Positions 1 through 11,487 of a stretch of DNA of 64,000 nucleotides are shown here, piece after piece (position 1 is the stretch's first letter; every line of letters begins with the position of its first letter). This DNA is from Taudactylus pleione (Eukaryota > Chordata > Amphibia > Anura > Myobatrachidae). The notes beneath the pieces were generated by a model that ran no database searches, had not been told where the DNA came from, and was given only the letters and a program-made list of their open reading frames with translations. Position numbers and translations under genes: made by a program. The stretch lies in NCBI GenBank assembly GCA_031769625.1, contig JAUIMM010002016.1, positions 62,001-126,000 on the forward strand, read 5' to 3'.

Positions 1-195
1 ATAGGACTAGTATGACTGGAAAGAGCTTGTTCTGAGCTACATTGACACCAAATTTCGGGCCATTTTGATCAGAAGGTGGTGTAGAAACAGCAGGTTAAAG
101 AAAGTATTCCTAGGCTACTTCGGTCCACTTTAAGTCAATGGAGATTTTAATTTGCTTTAAATGCTTGCAGTTATCGATCCATGTGGTCTACAATT
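1..195 (+). repeat. Class 1 monomer (gctac...gatcag); key to types A, B, D, D2, G, J, J2, Q
   Basis: Class 1 monomers carry gagctacattgacacc at 34-49 and gatcagaagg at 67-76. A (this copy): ggttaaag and gattttaat. B: ggtcaaag, gatttttat, then cgatcc. Q: B with gattttgat. D and G: begin attggattag...ggctgg, with gatttttat and cgatcc; D follows C, G follows a monomer ending atgttg or S. D2: begins ataggactag...ggctgg with gctactttg. J: like G but ends cgatgcatgtgg. J2: like G but with gattttgat, ccatcc and atgttg. Every type recurs many times with only scattered private substitutions, which is why a lettered code describes the array. Confidence 0.9.
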
Positions 196-390
196 ATAGG
201 ACTAGTATGACTGTAAAGAGCTTGTTCTGAGCTACATTGTCACCAAATTTCGGGCCATTTTGATCAGAAGGTGGTGTAGAAACAGCAGGTCAAAGAAAGT
301 ATTCCTAGGCTACTTCGGTCCACTTTAAGTCAATGGAGATTTTTATTTGCTTTAAATGCTTGCAGTTATCGATCCATGTGGTCTACAATT
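196..390 (+). repeat. Reference monomer (type B) and map of its variable sites
   Basis: Monomer bases 1-20 read ataggactagtatgactgga in most types (this copy has t at base 19). Main variable sites: 3-6 (agga, tgga with t at 7, agaa, taaa), 15 (a, g or t), 20 (a or g), 23-25 (gag, aag or gaa), 36-49, 56 (c or t), 69-76, 93-97, 104-105, 115-117, 121-123, 149, 156-157, 176-179, 185 and 193-194. Conserved stretches are about 26-34, 59-67, 80-89, 107-112, 124-147, 158-175 and 180-184. Composition is about 39% GC with three CpGs (56-57, 121-122, 175-176). Six-base palindromes include actagt, cctagg, atcgat and tgatca in this class, and aagctt in the aaaagctt types. Confidence 0.95.
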
Positions 391-585
391 ATAGGACTAG
401 TATGACTGGAAAAAGCTTGTTCTGAGTTACAATCACACAAAATTTCGGGCCATTTTGACAGTAAGGTGGTGTAGAAACAGCAGGTCTAAAAAAGGGTTCC
501 TAGGCTCCTTCGGTCCACTTTAAGTCAATGGAGATTATTATTTGCATTAAATGCTTGCAGTTATCCATCCATGTGGTCTACAATT
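391..585 (+). repeat. Class 2 monomer (gttac...gacagtaagg); key to types C, E, F, H, K, M, N, O, R, T
   Basis: Class 2 monomers carry gttacaatcacac near 37-49 and gacagtaaggtgg at 67-79. C (this copy): aaaagctt, ggtctaaaa, gattatta, gcattaaa; C2 has gctttaaa and ends caatcc, cagat. E: aaaagctt with gggttcctaggttcc; E2 has tattcc instead. F: tgatttac and ctagact. H: like E with ttttTggg (lost CpG) and a caatcc/cagat end. K: begins atagaactag (also atacaactag; K2 ataggactag), actggg, ttttggg, ttcgctcc. M: gagtaaaaatc or gagttaaaatc. N: aagagctt, gagttac, tattcc. O: atataactag and gatagtaagg. T: ttttggg with tattcc. R is mixed: attggattag, ttttggg, gacagaaagg, aacaacagg. Confidence 0.88.
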
Positions 586-1560
586 ATTGGATTAGTATGG
601 CTGGAAAGAGCTTGTTCTGAGCTACATTGACACCATATTTCGGGCCATTTTGATCAGAAGGTGGTGTAGAAACAGCAGGTCAAAGAAAGTATTCCTAGGC
701 TACTTCGGTCCACTTTAAGTCAATGGAGATTTTTATTTGCTTTAAATGCTTGCAGTTATCGATCCATGTGGTCTACAATTATAGGACTAGTATGACTGGA
801 AAAAGCTTGTTCTGAGTTACAATCACACAAAATTTCGGGCCATTTTGACAGTAAGGTGGTGTAGAAACAGCAGGTCAAAGAAAGGGTTCCTAGGTTCCTT
901 CGCTCCACTTTAAGTCAATGGAGATTTTGATTTGCTTTAAATGCTTGCAGTTATCGATCCATGTGGTCTACAATTATAGGACTAGTATGACTGGAAAGAG
1001 CTTGTTCTGATTTACAATCACACAAAATTTCGGGCCATTTTGACAGTAAGGTGGTGTAGAAACAGCAGGTCAAAGAAAGTATTCCTAGACTACTTCGGTC
1101 CACTTTAAGTCAATGGAGATTATTATTTGCTTTAAATGCTTGCAGTTATCCATCCATGTTGTCTACAATTATTGGATTAGTATGGCTGGAAAGAGCTTGT
1201 TCTGAGCTACATTGACACCAAATTTCGGGCCATTTTGATCAGAAGGTGGTGTAGAAACAGCAGGTCAAAGAAAGTATTCCTAGGCTACTTCGGTCCACTT
1301 TAAGTCAATGGAGATTTTTATTTGCTTTAAATGCTTGCAGTTATCGATCCATGTGGTCTACAATTATAGGACTAGTATGACTGGAAAAAGCTTGTTCTGA
1401 GTTACAATCACACAAATTTTTGGGCCATTTTGACAGTAAGGTGGTGTAGAAACAGCAGGTCAAAGAAAGGGTTCCTAGGTTCCTTCGCTCCACTTTAAGT
1501 CAATGGAGATTTTAATTTGCTTTAAATGCTTGCAGTTATCAATCCATGTGGTCTACAGAT

Positions 1561-1755
1561 ATAGGACTAGTATGTCTGGAAAGAACTTGTTCTGACCTAC
1601 ATTGACACCTAATTTCTGGCCATTTTGACAGTAAGATGGTGTAGAAACAGCAGGTCAAAGAAAGAATTCCTAGGCTACTTCGGTCCACTTTAAGTCAATG
1701 GAGATTTTTATTTGCTTTAAATGCTTGCAGTTATCCATCCATGTTGTCTACAATT
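1561..1755 (+). repeat. Mixed-class monomer type I; key to I, I2, L, P, S
   Basis: These monomers join a class 1-like left site with a class 2-like right site. I (this copy): tgtctgg, aagaactt, gacctac, cacctaat and gacagtaagatgg; it always follows a monomer ending cagat. I2 is the same with ctttggtcc. L: ataggactag, gctac or gatctac, gacagtaagatgg, ctttggtcc. P: L-like left part with ggtctaaaaaaagg, gattatta, caatcc and cagat. S: ataggactag...ggctgg, aagaactt, cacctaatttcaggcc and usually cagctggtc. Their existence shows that past exchanges have split the two variable blocks. Confidence 0.85.
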
Positions 1756-2145
1756 ATTGGATTAGTATGGCTGGAAAGAGCTTGTTCTGAGCTACATTGA
1801 CACCAAATTTCGGGCCATTTTGATCAGAAGGTGGTGTAGAAACAGCAGGTCAAAGAAAGTATTCCTAGGCTACTTCGGTCCACTTTAAGTCAATGGAGAT
1901 TTTTATTTGCTTTAAATGCTTGCAGTTATCGATGCATGTGGTCTACAATCATAGAACTAGTATGACTGGGAAGAGCTTGTTCTGAGTTACAATCACACAA
2001 AATTTTGGGCCATTTTGACAGTAAGGTGGTGTAGAAACAGCAGGTCAAAGAAAGGGTTCCTAGGCTCCTTCGCTCCACTTTAAGTCAATGGAGATTTTAA
2101 TTTGCTTTAAATGCTTGCAGTTATCGATCCATGTGGTCTACAATT

Positions 2146-5100
2146 ATAGGACTAGTATGACTGGAAAGAGCTTGTTCTGAGCTACATTGACACCAAATTT
2201 CGGGCCATTTTGATCAGAAGGTGGTGTAGAAACAGCAGGTTAAAGAAAGTATTCCTAGGCTACTTCGGTCCACTTTAAGTCAATGGAGATTTTAATTTGC
2301 TTTAAATGCTTGCAGTTATCGATCCATGTGGTCTACAATTATAGGACTAGTATGACTGGAAAGAGCTTGTTCTGAGCTACATTGACACCAAATTTCGGGC
2401 CATTTTGAACAGAAGGTGGTGTAGAAACAGCAGGTCAAAGAAAGTATTCCTAGGCTACTTCGGTCCACTTTAAGTCAATGGAGATTTTTATTTGCTTTAA
2501 ATGCTTGCAGTTATCGATCCATGTGGTCTACAATTATAGGACTAGTATGACTGGAAAAAGCTTGTTCTGAGTTACAATCACACAAAATTTCGGGCCATTT
2601 TGACAGTAAGGTGGTGTAGAAACAGCAGGTCTAAAAAAGGGTTCCTAGGCTCCTTCGGTCCACTTTAAGTCAATGGAGATTATTATTTGCATTAAATGCT
2701 TGCAGTTATCCATCCATGTGGTCTACAATTATTGGATTAGTATGGCTGGAAAGAGCTTGTTCTGAGCTACATTGACACCAAATTTCGGGCCATTTTGATC
2801 AGAAGGTGGTGTAGAAACAGCAGGTCAAAGAAAGTATTCCTAGGCTACTTCGGTCCACTTTAAGTCAATGGAGATTTTTATTTTCTTTAAATGCTTGCAG
2901 TTATCGATCCATGTGGTCTACAATTATAGGACTAGTATGACTGGAAAAAGCTTGTTCTGAGTTACAATCACACAAAATTTCGGGCCATTTTGACAGTAAG
3001 GTGGTGTAGAAACAGCAGGTCAAAGAAAGGGTTCCTAGGTTCCTTCGCTCCACTTTAAGTCAATGGAGATTTTAATTTGCTTTAAATGCTTGCAGTTATC
3101 AATCCATGTGGTCTACAGATATAGGACTAGTATGTCTGGAAAGAACTTGTTCTGACCTACATTGACACCTAATTTCGGGCCATTTTGACAGTAAGATGGT
3201 GTAGAAACAGCAGGTCAAAGAAAGTATTCCTAGGCTACTTTGGTCCACTTTAAGTCAATGGAGATTTTGATTTGCTTTAAATGCTTGCAGTTATCCATCC
3301 ATGTTGTCTACAATTATTGGATTAGTATGGCTGGAAAGAGCTTGTTCTGAGCTACATTGACACCAAATTTCGGGCCATTTTGATCAGAAGGTGGTGTAGA
3401 AACAGCAGGTCAAAGAAAGTATTCCTAGGCTACTTCGGTCCACTTTAAGTCAATGGAGATTTTGATTTGCTTTAAATGCTTGCAGTTATCCATCCATGTT
3501 GTCTACAATTATTGGATTAGTATGGCTGGAAAGAGCTTGTTCTGATCTACATTGACACCAAATTTCGGGCCATTTTGATCAGAAGGTGGTGTAGAAACAG
3601 CAGGTCAAAGAAAGTATTCCTAGGCTACTTCGGTCCACTTTAAGTCAATGGAGATTTTGATTTGCTTTAAATGCTTGCAGTTATCCATCCATGTTGTCTA
3701 CAATTATTGGATTAGTATGGCTGGAAAGAGCTTGTTCTGAGCTACATTGACACCAAATTTTGGGCCATTTTGATCAGAAGGTGGTGTAGAAACAGCAGGT
3801 CAAAGAAAGTATTCCTAGGCTACTTCGGTCCACTTTAAGTCAATGGAGATTTTGATTTGCTTTAAATGCTTGCAGTTATCCATCCATGTTGTCTACAATT
3901 ATTGGATTAGTATGGCTGGAAAGAGCTTGTTCTGAGCTACATTGACACCAAATTTCGGGCCATTTTGATCAGAAGGTGGTGTAGAAACAGCAGGTCAAAG
4001 AAAGTATTCCTATGCTACTTCGGTCCACTTTAAGTCAATGGAGATTTTGATTTGCTTTAAATGCTTGCAGTTATCCATCCATGTTGTCTACAATTATTAG
4101 ATTAGTATGGCTGGAAAGAGCTTGTTCTGAGCTACATTGACACCAAATTTCGGGCCATTTTGATCAGAAGGTGGTGTAGAAACAGCAGGTCAAAGAAAGT
4201 ATTCCTAGGCTACTTCGGTCCACTTTAAGTCAATGGAGATTTTTATTTGCTTTAAATGCTTGCAGTTATCGATGCATGTGGTCTACAATTATAGAACTAG
4301 TATGACTGGGAAGAGCTTGTTCTGAGTTACAATCACACAAAATTTTGGGCCATTTTGACAGTAAGGTGGTGTAGAAACAGTAGGTCAAAGAAAGGGTTCC
4401 TAGGCTCCTTCGCTCCACTTTAAGTCAATGGAGATTTTAATTTGCTTTAAATGCTTGCAGTTATCGATCCATGTGGTCTACAATTATAGGACTAGTATGA
4501 CTGGAAAGAGCTTGTTCTGATCTACACTGACACCAAATTTCGGGCCATTTTGACAGTAAGATGGTGTAGAAACAGCAGGTCAAAGAAAGTATTCCTAGGC
4601 TACTTTGGTCCACTTTAAGTCAATGGAGATTTTGATTTGCTTTAAATGCTTGCAGTTATCGATCCATGTGGTCTACAATTATAGGACTAGTATGACTGGA
4701 AAGAGCTTGTTCTGAGTAAAAATCACACAAAATTTCGGGCCATTTTGACAGTAAGGTGGTGTAGAAACAGCAGGTCAAAGAAAGTATTCCTAGGCTACTT
4801 CGGTCCACTTTAAGTCAATGGAGATTTTTATTTGCTTTAAATGCTTGCAGTTATCCATCCATGTTGTCTACAATTATTGGATTAGTATGGCTGGAAAGAG
4901 CTTGTTCTGAGCTACATTGACACCAAATTTCGGGCCATTTTGATCAGAAGGTGGTGTAGAAACAGCAGGTCAAAGAAAGTATTCCTAGGCTACTTCGGTC
5001 CACTTTAAGTCAATGGAGATTTTTATTTGCTTTAAATGCTTGCAGTTATCGATCCATGTGGTCTACAATTATAGGACTAGTATGACTGGAAAAAGCTTGT

Positions 5101-7995
5101 TCTGAGTTACAATCACACAAAATTTCGGGCCATTTTGACAGTAAGGTGGTGTAGAAACAGCAGGTCTAAAAAAGGGTTCCTAGGCTCCTTCGGTCCACTT
5201 TAAGTCAATGGAGATTATTATTTGCTTTAAATGCTTGCAGTTATCAATCCATGTGGTCTACAGATATAGGATTAGTATGTCTGGAAAGAACTTGTTCTGA
5301 CCTACATTGACACCTAATTTCGGGCCATTTTGACAGTAAGATGGTGTAGAAACAGCAGGTCAAAGAAAGTATTCCTAGGCTACTTTGGTCCACTTTAAGT
5401 CAATGGAGATTTTGATTTGCTTTAAATGCTTGCAGTTATCGATCCATGTGGTCTACAATTATAGGACTAGTATGACTGGAAAGAGCTTGTTCTGAGTTAC
5501 AATCACACAAAATTTCGGGCCATTTTGACAGTAAGGTGGTGTAGAAACAGCAGGTCAAAGAAAGTATTCCTAGGCTACTTCGGTCCACTTTAAGTCAATG
5601 GAGATTTTGATTTGCTTTAAATGCTTGCAGTTATCCATCCATGTTGTCTACAATTATTGGATTAGTATGGCTGGAAAGAGCTTGTTCTGAGCTACATTGA
5701 CACCAAATTTCGGGCCATTTTGATCAGAAGGTGGTGTAGAAACAGCAGGTCAAAGAAAGTATTCCTAGGCTACTTCGGTCCACTTTAAGTCAATGGAGAT
5801 TTTGATTTGCTTTAAATGCTTGCAGTTATCCATCCATGTTGTCTACAATTATTGGATTAGTATGGCTGGAAAGAGCTTGTTCTGATCTACATTGACACCA
5901 AATTTCGGGCCATTTTGATCAGAAGGTGGTGTAGAAACAGCAGGTCAAAGAAAGTATTCCTAGGCTACTTCGGTCCACTTTAAGTCAATGGAGATTTTGA
6001 TTTGCTTTAAATGCTTGCAGTTATCCATCCATGTTGTCTACAATTATTGGATTAGTATGGCTGGAAAGAGCTTGTTCTGAGCTACATTGACACCAAATTT
6101 TGGGCCATTTTGATCAGAAGGTGGTGTAGAAACAGCAGGTCAAAGAAAGTATTCCTAGGCTACTTCGGTCCACTTTAAGTCAATGGAGATTTTGATTTGC
6201 TTTAAATGCTTGCAGTTATCCATCCATGTTGTCTACAATTATTGGATTAGTATGGCTGGAAAGAGCTTGTTCTGAGCTACATTGACACCAAATTTCGGGC
6301 CATTTTGATCAGAAGGTGGTGTAGAAACAGCAGGTCAAAGAAAGTATTCCTATGCTACTTCGGTCCACTTTAAGTCAATGGAGATTTTGATTTGCTTTAA
6401 ATGCTTGCAGTTATCCATCCATGTTGTCTACAATTATTAGATTAGTATGGCTGGAAAGAGCTTGTTCTGAGCTACATTGACACCAAATTTCGGGCCATTT
6501 TGATCAGAAGGTGGTGTAGAAACAGCAGGTCAAAGAAAGTATTCCTAGGCTACTTCGGTCCACTTTAAGTCAATGGAGATTTTTATTTGCTTTAAATGCT
6601 TGCAGTTATCGATGCATGTGGTCTACAATTATAGAACTAGTATGACTGGGAAGAGCTTGTTCTGAGTTACAATCACACAAAATTTTGGGCCATTTTGACT
6701 GTAAGGTGGTGTAGAAACAGTAGGTCAAAGAAAGGGTTCCTAGGCTCCTTCGCTCCACTTTAAGTCAATGGAGATTTTAATTTGCTTTAAATGCTTGCAG
6801 TTATCGATCCATGTGGTCTACAATTATAGGACTAGTATGACTGGAAAGAGCTTGTTCTGATCTACATTGACACCAAATTTCGGGCCATTTTGACAGTAAG
6901 ATGGTGTAGAAACAGCAGGTCAAAGAAAGTATTCCTAGGCTACTTTGGTCCACTTTAAGTCAATGGAGATTTTGATTTGCTTTAAATGCTTGCAGTTATC
7001 GATCCATGTGGTCTACAATTATAGGACTAGTATGACTGGAAAGAGCTTGTTCTGAGTAAAAATCACACAAAATTTCGGGCCATTTTGACAGTAAGGTGGT
7101 GTAGAAACAGCAGGTCAAAGAAAGTATTCCTAGGCTACTTCGGTCCACTTTAAGTCAATGGAGATTTTTATTTGCTTTAAATGCTTGCAGTTATCCATCC
7201 ATGTTGTCTACAATTATTGGATTAGTATGGCTGGAAAGAGCTTGTTCTGAGCTACATTGACACCAAATTTCGGGCCATTTTGATCAGAAGGTGGTGTAGA
7301 AACAGCAGGTCAAAGAAAGTATTCCTAGGCTACTTCGGTCCACTTTAAGTCAATGGAGATTTTTATTTGCTTTAAATGCTTGCAGTTATCGATCCATGTG
7401 GTCTACAATTATAGGACTAGTATGACTGGAAAAAGCTTGTTCTGAGTTACAATCACACAAAATTTCGGGCCATTTTGACAGTAAGGTGGTGTAGAAACAG
7501 CAGGTCTAAAAAAGGGTTCCTAGGCTCCTTCGGTCCACTTTAAGTCAATGGAGATTATTATTTGCTTTAAATGCTTGCAGTTATCAATCCATGTGGTCTA
7601 CAGATATAGGATTAGTATGTCTGGAAAGAACTTGTTCTGACCTACATTGACACCTAATTTCGGGCCATTTTGACAGTAAGATGGTGTAGAAACAGCAGGT
7701 CAAAGAAAGTATTCCTAGGCTACTTTGGTCCACTTTAAGTCAATGGAGATTTTGATTTGCTTTAAATGCTTGCAGTTATCGATGCATGTGGTCTACAATT
7801 ATAGAACTAGTATGACTGGGAAGAGCTTGTTCTGAGTTACAATCACACAAAATTTTGGGCCATTTTGACAGTAAGGTGGTTTAGAAACAGCAGGTCAAAG
7901 AAAGGGTTCCTAGGCTCCTTCGCTCCACTTTAAGTCAATGGAGATTTTAATTTGCTTTAAATGCTTGCAGTTATCGATCCATGTGGTCTACAATT
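2146..7995 (+). repeat. 30-mer block: HOR-gamma plus a 12-mer tandem duplication
   Basis: Order: A B C D E I2 J2 J2 J2 J2 J K L M G C2 I2 N J2 J2 J2 J2 J K L M G C2 I2 K. The run beginning with J2 at 3316 is repeated from 5656, a 2,340-bp (12 x 195) period. Shared private marks 2,340 bp apart include gatctac in J2 (3511/5851), tttTggg (3706/6046), tatgctac (3901/6241), attagattag (4096/6436) and cagtagg in K (4291/6631). All monomers are 195 bp. D at 2731 has tattttct where others have tatttgct, a mark shared with the gamma copies at 13632, 15971 and 28255. Confidence 0.9.
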
Positions 7996-10122
7996 ATAGG
8001 ACTAGTATGACTGGAAAGAGCTTGTTCTGAGCTACATTGACACCAAATTTCGGGCCATTTTGATCAGAAGGTGGTGTAGAAACAGCAGGTTAAAGAAAGT
8101 ATTCCTAGGCTACTTCGGTCCACTTTAAGTCAATGGAGATTTTAATTTGCTTTAAATGCTTGCAGTTATCGATCCATGTGGTCTACAATTATAGGACTAG
8201 TATGACTGGAAAGAGCTTGTTCTGAGCTACATTGACACCAAATTTCGGGCCATTTTGATCAGAAGGTGGTGTAGAAACAGCAGGTCAAAGAAAGTATTCC
8301 TAGGCTACTTCGGTCCACTTTAAGTCAATGGAGATTTTTATTTGCTTTAAATGCTTGCAGTTATCGATCCATGTGGTCTACAATTATAGGACTAGTATGA
8401 CTGGAAAAAGCTTGTTCTGAGTTACAATCACACAAAATTTCGGGCCATTTTGACAGTAAGGTGGTGTAGAAACAGCAGGTCTAAAAAAGGGTTCCTAGGC
8501 TCCTTCGGTCCACTTTAAGTCAATGGAGATTATTATTTGCATTAAATGCTTGCAGTTATCCATCCATGTGGTCTACAATTATTGGATTAGTATGGCTGGA
8601 AAGAGCTTGTTCTGAGCTACATTGACACCAAATTTTGGGCCATTTTGATCAGAAGGTGGTGTAGAAACAGCAGGTCAAAGAAAGTATTCCTAGGCTACTT
8701 CGGTCCACTTTAAGTCAATGGAGATTTTTATTTGCTTTAAATGCTTGCAGTTATCGATCCATGTGGTCTACAATTATAGGACTAGTATGACTGGAAAAAG
8801 CTTGTTCTGAGTTACAATCACACAAAATTTCGGGCCATTTTGACAGTAAGGTGGTGTAGAAACAGCAGGTCAAAGAAAGTATTCCTAGGCTACTTCGGTC
8901 CACTTTAAGTCAATGGAGATTTTGATTTGCTTTAAATGCTTGCAGTTATCCATCCATGTTGTCTACAATTATTGGATTAGTATGGCTGGAAAGAGCTTGT
9001 TCTGAGCTACATTGACACCAAATTTCGGGCCATTTTGATCAGAAGGTGGTGTAGAAACAGCAGGTCAAAGAAAGTATTCCTAGGCTACTTCGGTCCACTT
9101 TAAGTCAATGGAGATTTTTATTTGCTTTAAATGCTTGCAGTTATCGATCCATGTGGTCTACAATTATAGGACTAGTATGACTGGAAAAAGCTTGTTCTGA
9201 GTTACAATCACACAAAATTTCGGGCCATTTTGACAGTAAGGTGGTGTAGAAACAGCCGGTCTAAAAAAGGGTTCCTAGGCTCCTTCGGTCCACTTTAAGT
9301 CAATGGAGATTATTATTTGCTTTAAATGCTTGCAGTTATCAATCCATGTGGTCTACAGATATAGGACTAGTATGTCTGGAAAGACCTTGTTCTGACCTAC
9401 ATTGACACCTAATTTCGGGCCATTTTGACAGTAAGATGGTGTAGAAACAGCAGGTCAAAGAAAGTATTCCTAGGCTACTTTGGTCCACTTTAAGTCAATG
9501 GAGATTTTGATTTGCTTTAAATGCTTGCAGTTATCGATCCATGTGGTCTACAATTATAGGACTAGTATGACTGGAAAGAGCTTGTTCTGAGTTACAATCA
9601 CACAAAATTTCGGGCCATTTTGACAGTAAGGTGGTGTAGAAACAGCAGGTCAAAGAAAGTATTCCTAGGCTACTTCGGTCCACTTTAAGTCAATGGAGAT
9701 TTTTATTTGCTTTAAATGCTTGCAGTTATCCATCCATGTTGTCTACAATTATTGGATTAGTATGGCTGGAAAGAGCTTGTTCTGAGCTACATTGACACCA
9801 AATTTCGGGCCATTTTGATCAGCAGGTCAAAGAAAGTTTTTCTAGGCTACTTCGGTCCACTTTAAGTCAATGGAGATTTTTATTTGCTTTAAATGCTTGC
9901 AGTTATCGATGCATGTGGTCTACAATTATAGAACTAGAATGACTGGGAAGAGCTTGTTCTGAGTTACAATCACACAAAATTTTGGGCCATTTTGACAGTA
10001 AGGTGGTGTAGAAACAGCAGGTCAAAGAAAGGGTTCCTAGGCTCCTTCGCTCCACTTTAAGTCAATGGAGATTTTAATTTGCTTTAAATGCTTGCAGTTA
10101 TCGATCCATGTGGTCTACAATT
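7996..10122 (+). repeat. HOR-beta, 11-mer copy 1, with an 18-bp deletion
   Basis: Order: A B C D E2 G C2 I2 N J K. This is alpha with F, H and I replaced by a different set, and it recurs at 19870, 32154 and 34299. The J monomer at 9751 is only 177 bp because 18 bp are missing at about 9821, so the block is 2,127 instead of 2,145 bp. The following K at 9928 has ctagaatg, a private change. Confidence 0.91.
9751..9927 (+). repeat. 177-bp monomer with an 18-bp deletion between cag repeats
   Basis: In other J monomers gatcag is followed by 18 bases ending in cag and then by caggtc. Here gatcag runs directly into caggtc (positions 9816-9826). The deleted tract is bounded by the trinucleotide cag on both sides, so slippage or microhomology-mediated loss is the simplest cause. 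This is the largest length change in the window and the only one over 4 bp. It is not shared with any other copy, so it arose after the HOR copies separated. Confidence 0.9.
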
Positions 10123-11487
10123 ATAGGACTAGTATGACTGGAAAGAGCTTGTTCTGAGCTACATTGACACCAAATTTCGGGCCATTTTGATCAGAAGGTG
10201 GTGTAGAAACAGCAGGTTAAAGAAAGTATTCCTAGGCTACTTCGGTCCACTTTAAGTCAATGGAGATTTTAATTTGCTTTAAATGCTTGCAGTTATCGAT
10301 CCATGTGGTCTACAATTATAGGACTAGTATGACTGGAAAGAGCTTGTTCTGAGCTACATTGACACCAAATTTCGGGCCATTTTGATCAGAAGGTGGTGTA
10401 GAAACAGCAGGTCAAAGAAAGTATTCCTAGGCTACTTCGGTCCACTTTAAGTCAATGGAGATTTTTATTTGCTTTAAATGCTTGCAGTTATCGATCCATG
10501 TGGTCTACAATTATAGGACTAGTATGACTGGAAAAAGCTTGTTCTGAGTTACAATCACACAAAATTTCGGGCCATTTTGACAGTAAGGTGGTGTAGAAAC
10601 AGCAGGTCTAAAAAAGGGTTCCTAGGCTCCTTCGGTCCACTTTAAGTCAATGGAGATTATTATTTGCATTAAATGCTTGCAGTTATCCATCCATGTGGTC
10701 TACAATTATTGGATTAGTATGGCTGGAAAGAGCTTGTTCTGAGCTACATTGACACCATATTTCGGGCCATTTTGATCAGAAGGTGGTGTAGAAACAGCAG
10801 GTCAAAGAAAGTATTCCTAGGCTACTTCGGTCCACTTTAAGTCAATGGAGATTTTTATTTGCTTTAAATGCTTGCAGTTATCGATCCATGTGGTCTACAA
10901 TTATAGGACTAGTATGACTGGAAAAAGCTTGTTCTGAGTTACAATCACACAAAATTTCGGGCCATTTTGACAGTAAGGTGGTGTAGAAACAGCAGGTCAA
11001 AGAAAGGGTTCCTAGGTTCCTTCGCTCCACTTTAAGTCAATGGAGATTTTGATTTGCTTTAAATGCTTGCAGTTATCCATCCATGTTGTCTACAATTATT
11101 GGATTAGTATGGCTGGAAAGAGCTTGTTCTGAGCTACATTGACACCAAATTTCGGGCCATTTTGATCAGAAGGTGGTGTAGAAACAGCAGGTCAAAGAAA
11201 GTTTTCCTAGGCTACTTCGGTCCACTTTAAGTCAATGGAGATTTTTATTTGCTTTAAATGCTTGCAGTTATCGATGCATGTGGTCTACAATTATAGAACT
11301 AGTATGACTGGGAAGAGCTTGTTCTGAGTTACAATCACACAAAATTTTGGGTCATTTTGACAGTAAGGTGGTGTAGAAACAGCAGGTCAAAGAAAGGGTT
11401 CCTAGGCTCCTTCGCTCCACTTTAAGTCAATGGAGATTTTAATTTGCTTTAAATGCTTGCAGTTATCGATCCATGTGGTCTACAATT
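10123..11487 (+). repeat. 7-mer chimera of HOR-alpha and HOR-beta
   Basis: Order: A B C D E J K. The first part matches alpha (D at 10708 has ccatattt; E at 10903 has the gggttcctaggttcc marker). The last two match the beta end: J at 11098 has aagttttcc and K at 11293 has gggtcatt, as at 21625/21820 and 31764/31959. E at 10903 ends gattttgat, ccatcc, atgttg, unlike alpha E, so the joint lies in that monomer after about 11030. Loss of four monomers relative to an 11-mer is what an in-register unequal exchange gives. Confidence 0.85.

Larger units (their letters stand above)
1..2145 (+). repeat. HOR-alpha, 11-mer copy 1
   Basis: Monomer order is A B C D E F G H I J K, each exactly 195 bp. D (586) carries the ccatattt marker, F (976) the gatttac and ctagact markers, H (1366) ttttTggg, and I (1561) aagaattcc, which creates a gaattc site. 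The next A begins at 2146, so the block is 2,145 bp. The same order with the same markers recurs at 11488-13631, and partial versions occur at 10123-11487, 25330-27084 and 27085-28254. Confidence 0.92.

Noticed and set aside
196..390. Complete CENP-B box
   Set aside because: Only TTCGNNNNA is present; the required CGGG half is absent in every monomer type I checked.
196..390. TATA-like promoter at ctacaattatagg
   Set aside because: It is an AT-rich quasi-palindrome at the monomer joint, with no associated transcript features visible; some types replace it with cagatatagg.
586..780. RNA polymerase III B box in ggttcctagg-type sequence
   Set aside because: It lacks the central GA after GGTTC (ct is present instead), and no A box lies at a suitable distance, so a tRNA- or SINE-derived origin is not supported.
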